DNA of 64,000 nucleotides from Roseateles_B sp051857535. GTDB taxonomy: Bacteria; Pseudomonadota; Gammaproteobacteria; Burkholderiales; Burkholderiaceae_C. The stretch covers positions 124,001 to 188,000 of the forward strand of contig NZ_JBPZGY010000004.1 of assembly GCF_051857535.1 (NCBI RefSeq), read 5' to 3'. Shown one piece after another: positions 54,894 to 62,807 of this stretch (position 1 is the stretch's first letter; the number at the start of each line of letters is the position of its first letter). A program made the translations under genes and the position numbers. The notes under the pieces were generated by a model. That model saw only the letters and a program-made list of their open reading frames with translations. It had not been told where the DNA came from and searched no databases.

Positions 54894-55829
54894 TTGAATC
54901 CCACCGACTTGCCGGATGTCTTCATCCACAGCCACGCCCTGGTCGAATCGCCCTTCATTGGCCCGGGCAGCTGTATTGGTGCCTTCGCCCACGTGCTGCC
55001 CGGTGCCCGCCTGGGCGAGGACGCCGAGATCGGCGACCACGCTCTGATCGACGGGCAGGTGCAGTTGGGCTCGCGTGTGCGGGTTCGGCCGGGCGCGCAG
55101 CTCTGGGCGCCGTTGGTGGTCGAGGACGACGCCTGCATAGGCCCCAACACCGTGTTCAGCGGCAGCGCGGAAGCAGGAGGCCCGAGCAGGGTCGGCGCCG
55201 GTGCCGTCATCGGCGCCAATGCCACCATCCGCAGTGGCCTGAGCATAGGCCCGCGCGCCCAGGTGCAGGACGGCGCCGTGGTGACGCGCGACGTGCCTCC
55301 GCATGCCATCGTCAGTGGCAATCCGGCCCATATCGTGGGCTATGTGGACACGCCGCATCTGGACCTGCCGGCCACGCCGCGCGCGGCCAGCCAGCTCGAC
55401 GCGCCGCCGGCTCTGCACGTGGCCGCCGCCCGCCTGGTGGCCTTGCCCAAGATCGTGGACCTGCGCGGTGCTCTGAGCTTCGGCGAGATCGGCGTTCACC
55501 TGCCTTTCACGCCGCAGCGCTTCTTCATGGTCTACGACGTGCCCAGCAAGGAAGTACGCGGCGAGCATGCCCACAAGGCCTGCCACCAGTTCCTGGTCTG
55601 CGTGAAGGGCAGCGTCAGCGTCGTGCTGGACGACGGCCAGGCCCGCGACGAAGTCACCCTGGACAGTGCCCGCATGGGCCTGCACATCCCGCCCATGGTC
55701 TGGGGAATCCAGTACCAGTTCTCGCCGGACGCCGTTTTGCTGGTGCTGGCGTCGGACACCTACGCCGCGGATGACTACATTCGCGAGTACGAGGACTTCC
55801 TCGCCGCCCTGGGCCGCCCCGGGGCTTGA
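54894..55829 (+). CDS. WxcM-type acyltransferase/3,4-ketoisomerase fusion
   Basis: A 311-residue bifunctional protein. The N-terminal half is a left-handed beta-helix acyltransferase with hexapeptide repeats (for example IGANATIRSGLSIGPRAQV). The C-terminal half from about residue 180 is a cupin ketoisomerase of the FdtA/QdtA type (SFGEIGVHLPFTPQRFFMVY, GEHAHKACHQFLVC). The same fusion is called WxcM in Xanthomonas and FdtD in Shewanella. It makes dTDP-3-keto-6-deoxyhexose and N-acylates the 3-amino product. The TTG start is supported by AGGAAG upstream. Confidence 0.85.
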   Translation: MNPTDLPDVFIHSHALVESPFIGPGSCIGAFAHVLPGARLGEDAEIGDHALIDGQVQLGSRVRVRPGAQLWAPLVVEDDACIGPNTVFSGSAEAGGPSRVGAGAVIGANATIRSGLSIGPRAQVQDGAVVTRDVPPHAIVSGNPAHIVGYVDTPHLDLPATPRAASQLDAPPALHVAAARLVALPKIVDLRGALSFGEIGVHLPFTPQRFFMVYDVPSKEVRGEHAHKACHQFLVCVKGSVSVVLDDGQARDEVTLDSARMGLHIPPMVWGIQYQFSPDAVLLVLASDTYAADDYIREYEDFLAALGRPGA

Positions 55830-55873
55830 GCATTCGAGGCCCGGAGCCTGCCCTCCGGCAAGGAGCATGTGTG

Positions 55874-56980
55874 ATGGCTGAATCCAGCCTGCCTTTTCTC
55901 AATCTCCAACCGAGCTACGCGGCCAGCCAGCCCGCCATCGACGCGGCCCTGCTGCGCGTGGCCCGCAGCGGCTGGTTCTTGCTGGGCCAGGAGCTGGCGG
56001 CCTTCGAGGAGGCCTTTGCGCAGTCCGTGGGCGCCGGCCACTGTGCGGGCGTGGCCAATGGGCTGGATGCGCTGACCCTGGGCCTGCGCGCCCTGGGCGT
56101 GCGGGAAGGGGACGAGGTCATCGTGCCCTCCAACACCTATATCGCCACCTGGCTGGCCGTCAGCCAGTGCGGGGCCAGGCCGGTGCCGGTGGAGCCAGAT
56201 CCGCGCACTTTCAACATCGATCCCGCCCGGGTCGAGGCGGCCATCACGGCGCGCACGCGGGTCATCCTGCCGGTGCATCTCTACGGCTTGCCGGCGGACA
56301 TGGGCCCGCTGATGGACATCGCCCGGCGCAACGGGCTCAAGGTGCTGGATGACTGCGCGCAGGCCCATGCCGCGCGTTACCACGGCCGGCCGGTGGGCAG
56401 TCTGGCGGATGTGTCGGCCTGGAGCTTCTATCCGGGCAAGAACCTGGGTGCCATGGGCGACGGCGGCGGTGTGACCACCGACCTCGCTGCGGTGGACGAG
56501 CAAGTGCGCGTGCTGCGCAACTACGGCTCGCGTCAGAAGTACCACAACGAATGCAAGGGCGTGAACTCGCGCCTGGACGAAATCCAGGCCGCGGTGCTGT
56601 CGGCCAAGCTGCCCCAGCTGGAGGCCGCCACCCGCGAGCGCCGCCGCCTGGCCGCCAGCCTGCTCGAAGGCCTGGCCGGCGTGCCGCTGGAGCTGCCCCA
56701 GGTGCCGCAGGGCCTGGAGCCAGCCTGGCATCTCTTCGTGGTCCGCCACGAGGCCCGCGACCGCCTTCAGGCCGCACTGGCCCAGCAAGGCATCGGCACG
56801 CTGATCCACTATCCCGTGCCGCCGCACCTGCAGCCGGCCTATGCCGAGCTGGGTTACCGCGCGGGTGACTTCCCCATCGCCGAGGCCATGCACAAGCAGG
56901 TGCTGAGCCTACCCCTGTGGCCGGGCATGAGCGAGCAGCAGGTGGACCAACTGGTGCAGGCGGTGCGGCGCAGCGCCTGA
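55874..56980 (+). CDS. FdtB/QdtB-type sugar 3-aminotransferase
   Basis: A 368-residue PLP enzyme converting dTDP-3-keto-6-deoxyhexose into the 3-amino sugar. FLNLQPSYAASQPAIDAALL at the N-terminus, VANGLDALTLGLRALG, DDCAQAHAA and the Schiff-base Lys in SFYPGKNLGAMGDGG are family-typical. It is preceded by the ketoisomerase that makes its substrate. The ATG at 55874 has AAGGAGC upstream. Fuc3N or Qui3N stereochemistry cannot be read from sequence. Confidence 0.88.
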   Translation: MAESSLPFLNLQPSYAASQPAIDAALLRVARSGWFLLGQELAAFEEAFAQSVGAGHCAGVANGLDALTLGLRALGVREGDEVIVPSNTYIATWLAVSQCGARPVPVEPDPRTFNIDPARVEAAITARTRVILPVHLYGLPADMGPLMDIARRNGLKVLDDCAQAHAARYHGRPVGSLADVSAWSFYPGKNLGAMGDGGGVTTDLAAVDEQVRVLRNYGSRQKYHNECKGVNSRLDEIQAAVLSAKLPQLEAATRERRRLAASLLEGLAGVPLELPQVPQGLEPAWHLFVVRHEARDRLQAALAQQGIGTLIHYPVPPHLQPAYAELGYRAGDFPIAEAMHKQVLSLPLWPGMSEQQVDQLVQAVRRSA

Positions 56981-56987
56981 GTGCGGT

Positions 56988-57473
56988 TCAGCGGCTCGGT
57001 GCCGGGCCTCTTGAGCGGGCCGGGTTGCCCACCCACAGCTCCCCCGCTGGCACGTCGCGCGTGACCACGCTGCCGGCGCCGATCAGCGCGCCTTCGCCGA
57101 TGGTGATGCCACCCAGGATGGTGGCATTGGCGCCGATGGAGGCGCCGCGCTCGATGCGCGTGGTCTGGAAACTGGCCGGGTACTGCTTGGACCGGGGCGT
57201 GGGGTCGTTGGTGAAGGTGGCGTTGGGGCCGATGAAGACGTCGTCCGCCACCCGCAGGCCGTCCCACAGCTGTACGCCGCTCTTGACGGTGACGCGGTCG
57301 CCCAGCACCACATCGTTCTCGATCAGCACCTGGGCGTTGATGTTGCAATCCGCGCCGATGCGAGCGCCGGGGAGGATCACGCAGAACTGCCACACCCGGG
57401 TGCCAGGGCCGATGGCGCAGCTCTGGACGTCGGAGAGCGGGTGGATCTGGGGTGGAACGGCGTCGGTGGGCAT
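56988..57473 (-). CDS. Hexapeptide N-acetyltransferase (FdtC/WbpD-like)
   Basis: A 161-residue left-handed beta-helix enzyme: VQSCAIGPGTRVWQFCVILP, LGDRVTVKSGVQLWDGL, FIGPNATFTNDPTPRS and IGAGSVVTRDVPAGELWVGN. It would N-acetylate a 3-amino sugar nucleotide such as dTDP-Fuc3N or UDP-sugar amines. It is convergent with the FdtB-type gene, 7 bases away, and lies 38 bases downstream of glnD, so it may be carried on the glnD transcript instead. Confidence 0.85.
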   Translation of the reverse strand: MPTDAVPPQIHPLSDVQSCAIGPGTRVWQFCVILPGARIGADCNINAQVLIENDVVLGDRVTVKSGVQLWDGLRVADDVFIGPNATFTNDPTPRSKQYPASFQTTRIERGASIGANATILGGITIGEGALIGAGSVVTRDVPAGELWVGNPARSRGPAPSR

Positions 57474-57511
57474 GCGGCAAGCATACGCGAGCCCGGCGCC
57501 GGACGTCGCGT

Positions 57512-60109
57512 TCAGCCGCTGATTGAAATCGCGTCCAGCAACTCCCCCTCGATCTGTAGCTGCAGCTTGTTCTGCTGCAGCGCCGGGCCGTCGATGAGGA
57601 AGGTGTCTTCCACCCGCTCGCCCAGGGTCGAGATCTTGGCCAGCTGCAGATTGATGTGGTGGCGGGCCAGCACGCGGGCGATGGCGTAGAGCAGGCCGGC
57701 GCGGTCGCTGGTGCTGATGGACAGCAGCCAGCGCTGGGCGCGCTCGTCCGGGCGCAGGGAGATGCGCGGCGTATAAGGGAAGCTCTTGACCCGCCGCGAG
57801 AGGCGGCCGCGGCGCGGCTCGGGCAGCGGCCCCTCGGCCATCAGCGCGGCCAGCAGGCGGGTCTCGACCAGCGAGACCAGATCGCGGTGGTGCATGTCCA
57901 GGTCCGGGGCGATGACCTGGAAGGTGTCCAGCGCATAGCCCGTGCGTGTGGTGTGGACCTTGGCGTCCAGGATGTTGAAGCCCGCGCCATCGAAATAGCC
58001 GCAGATGCGGGCAAAGAGGTCGGCCCGGTCGGGCGAGTACACCAGCACCTGCAGGCCCTCGCCCACGGGGGAAGGGCGGGCGCGCACCACGGGCTCGGGG
58101 GTCTGCACATAACGCCACAGCGCGCGCGCGTGCCAGGCCAGCTCGCCGGCCTCCTGACGGGCGAAATAGCTGACATCCAGCGTCTTCCACAGCGGCTCCT
58201 CGGTACCGGGCAGCTGGGAGTGCAGGGCCAGGTCTTGCCTGGCTTCCTGCTTGCGGGCCTCGATCTCGGCCTCGCGGTTGATCTGTGTGCCGCCCAGGCG
58301 CCGCAGGGTGAGGCGGTAGCAGTCCTCCAGCAGCTTGCCCTTCCAGGCGTTCCAGACCTTGGGGCTGGTGCCGCGGATGTCGGCCACGGTGAGCAGGTAC
58401 AGGGCCGTCAGGTGGCGCTCGTCGCCCACCAGCGTGGCGAAGGCCTCCACGACCTCGGGGTCGGAGAGGTCCTCCTTCTGCGCCACGCGGGAGAGGGTCA
58501 GGTGTTGCTGCACCAGGAAGGCCACCAGCTCGGCATCCGCCTTGGGCAGCTTGTGCGCACGGCAGAAGCGCCGCACTTCCTCGCCGCCGAGCTCGCTGTG
58601 GTCCCCGCCGCGGCCCTTGGCCACGTCGTGGAAAAGGGCGGCGACATAGAGCACATAAGGCCGCTCGAACTGCGCGGCCAACTGGGAGCAGAAGGGGTAC
58701 TCGTGGGCGTGCTCGGGGATGAAGAAGCGCCGCACATTGCGCAGCACCATCAGGATGTGCTGGTCCACGGTGTAGACGTGGAACAGGTCATGCTGCATCT
58801 GGCCCACGATGGCCCGGAACACCCAGAGGTAGCGTCCCAGCACCGAGGTCTGGTTCATCAGCCGGAAGGCGTGGGTCTGGCCCTTGCCTTCCTGGAGGAT
58901 GCGAATGAAGGTCTGGCGGTTGACGGGGTCGCTGCGGAACTTGCCATCCATCAGGCCGCGGGCGTTGTAGAGCGCGCGCAGGGTGCGGGCCGAGAGACCC
59001 TTGATGCCCGGTGCCTGCTGATAGACGAGAAAGGTCTCCAGGATGGCATGGGGATCACGCTGGTAGAGATCGTCGCTGGCCACCTCCAGCATGCCGCCGC
59101 GGTCCAGGAAGCGATCGTTGATGGGGTGCATGGCGGCGTCCTGCGAGCCGTTGATGCGCTCCTCCAGGTTGAGCATCAGGATCTGGTGCAGCTGGGTCAC
59201 GGCCTTGGCGGCCCAGTAGTAGCGCCGCATCAGCACCTCGGAGGCGCGCTGGCCCTTGCTGCCTTCGTAGCCGAAGCTCTGGGCAACGGCGGTCTGCAGG
59301 TCGAAGACCAGGCGGTCCTCGCGCCGGCCGGCCACCACGTGCAGCCGGGCGCGGATCAGCTTCAGCACGCCCTCGTTGCGCTGCAGCTGGCGGCTCTCGA
59401 AGGGCGTGATCAGGCCCTTGGCGGCCAGCTGGGGCCAGGTCTTGCCCAGGCCGGCGGCGCGGGCCACCCAGATCAGCACCTGCAGGTCGCGCAGGCCGCC
59501 GGGGCTTTCCTTGCAGTTGGGCTCCAGGGCGTAGGGTGTGTCGTCGTACTTGATGTGGCGCTGGCGCGCCTCAAGCTGCTTGGCGCGCAGGAAGGCGCGC
59601 GCGTCCAGGGCCTGCAGGATCTGCTGCTCGAAGCGTTTGAAGAGGCTGCGCTCGCCCGCCAGGCAGCGGGCTTCCAGCAAGGAGGTCTGGATGGTGATGT
59701 CGCCCGCAGCCTCGCTCAGGCATTCCTCCAGCGTGCGCACCGAGGAACCGATCTCGAGGCCCACGTCCCAGCAGGCGGTGATGAAGCCCTCAATGGCGCT
59801 CTTGAGCGGCCCGGGCTGGTAGGCGTCCAGCCCCTCGGGCAGGAGCAGGAGGACGTCGATGTCGGAGTATGGGAAAAGCTCGCCCCGGCCATAGCCGCCC
59901 ACTGCCAGCAGGGCGGCGCCGGGCGGGAGGCCGGCCTGGGACCACAGCATGGCCAGGGTGCGGTCCACATGCCCGGCCAGCTGGCGCATCAGGCGGCTGG
60001 CGGCCGCCACGGTGGGCTCCGCGGCGCGAAAGGCCTCCAGCAGGCTCTGTTTGCCGGACTTGAAATGTTGGCGCAGCTCAGCCACGCCCAGGACGGGCAG
60101 ATCGCTCAT
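57512..60109 (-). CDS. glnD: PII uridylyltransferase/uridylyl-removing enzyme
   Basis: The nitrogen sensor that uridylylates PII proteins under nitrogen shortage. The 865-residue length is normal. The nucleotidyltransferase motif is GGYGRGELFPYSDIDVLLL; the HD hydrolase part has HVYTVDQHILMVLR and LFHDVAKGRGGDHSELG; two ACT domains at the C-terminus (residues about 680-865) sense glutamine. The start at 60109 is the ATG followed by MSDLPVLG; an open frame upstream is not conserved. map lies 61 bases upstream on the same strand. Confidence 0.96.
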   Translation of the reverse strand: MSDLPVLGVAELRQHFKSGKQSLLEAFRAAEPTVAAASRLMRQLAGHVDRTLAMLWSQAGLPPGAALLAVGGYGRGELFPYSDIDVLLLLPEGLDAYQPGPLKSAIEGFITACWDVGLEIGSSVRTLEECLSEAAGDITIQTSLLEARCLAGERSLFKRFEQQILQALDARAFLRAKQLEARQRHIKYDDTPYALEPNCKESPGGLRDLQVLIWVARAAGLGKTWPQLAAKGLITPFESRQLQRNEGVLKLIRARLHVVAGRREDRLVFDLQTAVAQSFGYEGSKGQRASEVLMRRYYWAAKAVTQLHQILMLNLEERINGSQDAAMHPINDRFLDRGGMLEVASDDLYQRDPHAILETFLVYQQAPGIKGLSARTLRALYNARGLMDGKFRSDPVNRQTFIRILQEGKGQTHAFRLMNQTSVLGRYLWVFRAIVGQMQHDLFHVYTVDQHILMVLRNVRRFFIPEHAHEYPFCSQLAAQFERPYVLYVAALFHDVAKGRGGDHSELGGEEVRRFCRAHKLPKADAELVAFLVQQHLTLSRVAQKEDLSDPEVVEAFATLVGDERHLTALYLLTVADIRGTSPKVWNAWKGKLLEDCYRLTLRRLGGTQINREAEIEARKQEARQDLALHSQLPGTEEPLWKTLDVSYFARQEAGELAWHARALWRYVQTPEPVVRARPSPVGEGLQVLVYSPDRADLFARICGYFDGAGFNILDAKVHTTRTGYALDTFQVIAPDLDMHHRDLVSLVETRLLAALMAEGPLPEPRRGRLSRRVKSFPYTPRISLRPDERAQRWLLSISTSDRAGLLYAIARVLARHHINLQLAKISTLGERVEDTFLIDGPALQQNKLQLQIEGELLDAISISG

Positions 60110-60170
60110 GCGTGAGACTCCGGGCGCATGGGACGCAGAGGGCGCGCAGGATGGGGCCTGCGCAGGAGGG

Positions 60171-60974
60171 TCAGGCGCCGATGAAGGCGGGCGGCGGCGG
60201 GCTGCCGGCCGAAACGGTGAGCACCTCATAGCCGGTGTCAGTCACGGCGATGGTGTGCTCCCACTGGGCGGACAGGGAGCGGTCCTTGGTGACGATGGTC
60301 CAGCCGTCGCCCATTTCCTTGATCTCGCGTCGGCCGGCGTTGATCATGGGCTCGATGGTGAAGACCATGCCCGGCACCAGTTCCTCCAGCGTGCCAGGGC
60401 GGCCGTAGTGCAGGACCTGCGGCTCCTCGTGAAACTTCTGGCCGATGCCGTGGCCGCAGAACTCGCGCACGATGGAGAAACCGGCGTTCTCGGCAAAGGT
60501 CTGGATGGCATGGGCGATGTCACCCAGGCGCGCGCCGGGGCGTACCTTGGCGATGCCCTTCCACATGGCCTCGTAGGTGAAGTTGCACAGGCGCTTGGCG
60601 GCGATGGAACCCTCGCCGACCACGAACATGCGGCTGGTGTCGCCGTGCCAGCCGTCCTTGATGACGGTGACGTCGATGTTGACGATGTCCCCGTTCTTCA
60701 GCGGTCGTTCATTGGGAATGCCGTGGCACACCTGATGGTTGATCGAGGTGCAGATGGACTTGGGGTAGGGCGTGTAGCCCGGCGGGCAGTAGTTCAGCGG
60801 CGCGGGCACTGCCTGCTGGACGTTGACGATGTAGTCGTGGGCCAGCTGATCCAGCTGCTCGGTGCTGACGCCGGGCTTCACATGCGGTGTCAGGTAGTCC
60901 AGCACCTCCGAGGCCAGGCGGCCGGCGATGCGCATGGCGGCGATGTCGGCCGCGCTCTTGATGGTGATCGTCAT
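60171..60974 (-). CDS. map: Methionine aminopeptidase, type I
   Basis: Removes the initiator methionine from new proteins. Length 267 residues. Metal ligands are in NIDVTVIKDGWHGDTSRM (two Asp), GHGIGQKFHEEPQVLHYG (His) and the C-terminal VFTIEPMIN and WEHTIAVTDTGYEVLT (Glu residues). It lies in the map-glnD order typical of proteobacteria; rpsB is not in the window. Confidence 0.97.
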   Translation of the reverse strand: MTITIKSAADIAAMRIAGRLASEVLDYLTPHVKPGVSTEQLDQLAHDYIVNVQQAVPAPLNYCPPGYTPYPKSICTSINHQVCHGIPNERPLKNGDIVNIDVTVIKDGWHGDTSRMFVVGEGSIAAKRLCNFTYEAMWKGIAKVRPGARLGDIAHAIQTFAENAGFSIVREFCGHGIGQKFHEEPQVLHYGRPGTLEELVPGMVFTIEPMINAGRREIKEMGDGWTIVTKDRSLSAQWEHTIAVTDTGYEVLTVSAGSPPPPAFIGA

Positions 60975-61044
60975 GGGGCGAAATTATGGCCGAGTCGCCC
61001 CGGCCCTGCAGGACGCAGGGCCGAAGGCCGGGCGATGGCGGTGC

Positions 61045-61869
61045 TCAGTCAGCCCAGGTCACCACGCCGGTCCAGGCGGTGGCCAGCACCACCAGGCCGA
61101 AGGCGATGCGGTACCAGGCGAAGGGGACGAAGCTGTGGCTGGAGATGTAGCGCAGCAACCAGCGCACGCAGATCCAGGCCGACAGGAAGGAGAACACCAG
61201 GCCAACGGCGAACAGCGGCAGGTCTGCCACCGACAGCAGGGCCCGCTCCTTGTAGAGGCTGTACAGGCCTGCGCCGATCAGGGTGGGGATGGCCAGGAAG
61301 AAGCTGAAGTCCGTGGCGGCCTTGCGCGACAGGCCCAGCAGCATGCCGCCGATGATGGTGGCACCCGAGCGGCTGGTTCCCGGGATCATGGCCAGGCACT
61401 GGACCAGGCCCACCTGCAGGGCATGCAGAGGGCTCATGTCGTCCACGTCCTTCACCCTGACGGTGCTGGCTGGGCGGCGCTCGGCCCACAAGATGATGAA
61501 TCCGCCGACGATGAAGCTGCTGGCCACGATCACCGGCGTGAAGAGATGGGCCTTGATGGCCTTGCCGAACAGCAGGCCCAGAACCACCGCAGGCAGGAAG
61601 CCGATGGCGACATTGAGCACGAAGCGCCGGGCCCGTGCATCGTGCCCCAAGCTGGCCGCCGTGTCGCGCAGGCGCTGCCAGTAGACCAGGATGACGGCGA
61701 AGATGGCGCCGGTCTGGATGGCCACGTCGAAAACCTTGCTCTTGTCGTCCGTCATGCCCAGCAGCGAGCCGGTGAGGATCAGGTGGCCCGTGGAGGAAAT
61801 GGGCAGGAATTCGGTCAGGCCTTCCACGATCCCCATGATCGCGGCCTTGATGAGCAGGAGAAGATCCAA
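61045..61869 (-). CDS. uppP: Undecaprenyl-diphosphatase
   Basis: Recycles undecaprenyl pyrophosphate, the lipid carrier for peptidoglycan and surface glycans. The 274-residue length is normal. Active-site motifs EGLTEFLPISSTGHLIL and PGTSRSGATIIGGML are visible; about eight hydrophobic segments follow. The TTG at 61869 with GGAG six bases upstream gives the standard N-terminus (DLLLLIKAAIMGIVEGL). It may also confer bacitracin resistance. It supports the carrier demand of the nearby glycan locus, though it is a housekeeping gene. Confidence 0.94.
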   Translation of the reverse strand: MDLLLLIKAAIMGIVEGLTEFLPISSTGHLILTGSLLGMTDDKSKVFDVAIQTGAIFAVILVYWQRLRDTAASLGHDARARRFVLNVAIGFLPAVVLGLLFGKAIKAHLFTPVIVASSFIVGGFIILWAERRPASTVRVKDVDDMSPLHALQVGLVQCLAMIPGTSRSGATIIGGMLLGLSRKAATDFSFFLAIPTLIGAGLYSLYKERALLSVADLPLFAVGLVFSFLSAWICVRWLLRYISSHSFVPFAWYRIAFGLVVLATAWTGVVTWAD

Positions 61870-62018
61870 GACGGGCTCCGTCGGTTCGGGCGGGAAAAGA
61901 AGCGGCGGATGATAAGCGCTCCACCCGGCAGTCTCGGGCCGGGGCACGCAAGGACTGTAAATGCCAGGTAAAACCGGGGCGTGCCTGCCTTGACCCCCGC
62001 CGGGGCAGTGCATACAGT

Positions 62019-62032
62019 ACTGACCGGTCAGT
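62019..62032. promoter_or_regulatory. TetR operator palindrome
   Basis: ACTGACCGGTCAGT is a perfect 14-bp palindrome ending 9 bases before the TetR gene start. Such sites with core GACCGGTC are common targets of TetR/AcrR repressors of efflux operons. Confidence 0.75.
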
Positions 62033-62041
62033 CAGTACACC

Positions 62042-62752
62042 ATGAGCCCTCGCAAGAACGCCACCACTGTTGCATCGCCCGCTGCGTCGTCCACCAAGGG
62101 CGGCCCGGCCCGCACGGCTCCCGCCCCCAGGCAGCGGCGCAAGGAGGCGCGTCCGCAGGAGCTGCTGGCGGCCGCGCTGGAGCTTTTCGTGGAGAAGGGC
62201 TTTGCCGCCACGCGCTCCGAGGAAGTCGCGCAACGGGCTGGCGTGTCCAAGGGCACGCTGTATCTCTACTACCCGTCCAAGGAAGAGCTTTTCAAGGCCA
62301 TGGTGCGCGAGAGCCTGTCTTCCCGCATTGCCGAGGCCAGTGTGCTGATCGCGCAGTACGAGGGCCCGACGCCGGACCTGCTGCACCGCGTGATGCACAT
62401 GTGGTGGACCGAGGTGGGCTTGAGCCCGGCCGGAGGCATCACCAAGATCATGATGGCGGAGGCTCGCAATTTCCCCGAGCTGGCCAGTTTTTTCCACGAG
62501 GAAGTGATTGCGCCCACCCAGGCCCTGCTGGCCCAGGTGATCCAGCGTGGCATCGACCGCGGTGAGTTCCGCCCGGTGTCCCCGATGATGACGGTGCAGG
62601 TCCTGATCGGGCCCATGCTGCACCTCGTGCTGTTCCAGCATTCCTTCGGCGCCTGCGCCCTGCACCTGCCCTGTGAGAACCCGACGGATGTGCTGGCTCT
62701 GGAAATCGACCTGCTGCTGCACGGGCTGTGTCCACGGCCTGGCGCGGGCTGA
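62042..62752 (+). CDS. TetR/AcrR-family regulator
   Basis: A 236-residue repressor. The N-terminal HTH is ATRSEEVAQRAGVSKGTLYL with the typical YYPSKEELFKAM after it; a long basic N-terminal extension (residues 1-40) precedes it. The C-terminal effector domain is helical. The adjacent palindrome suggests autoregulation, and the next gene is an efflux adaptor, so it probably controls a drug or solvent efflux operon. Confidence 0.9.
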   Translation: MSPRKNATTVASPAASSTKGGPARTAPAPRQRRKEARPQELLAAALELFVEKGFAATRSEEVAQRAGVSKGTLYLYYPSKEELFKAMVRESLSSRIAEASVLIAQYEGPTPDLLHRVMHMWWTEVGLSPAGGITKIMMAEARNFPELASFFHEEVIAPTQALLAQVIQRGIDRGEFRPVSPMMTVQVLIGPMLHLVLFQHSFGACALHLPCENPTDVLALEIDLLLHGLCPRPGAG

Positions 62753-62807
62753 GACGCCCGCCGTCCCTGCGAACGTTCGCTCCACCCCCCTTTACGCCCC
62801 GAGTGCC

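Noticed and set aside
57656..60115. 819-residue plus-strand open frame over glnD
   Set aside because: Antisense shadow of glnD with Gly/Ala/Gln-biased composition and no recognisable domain.
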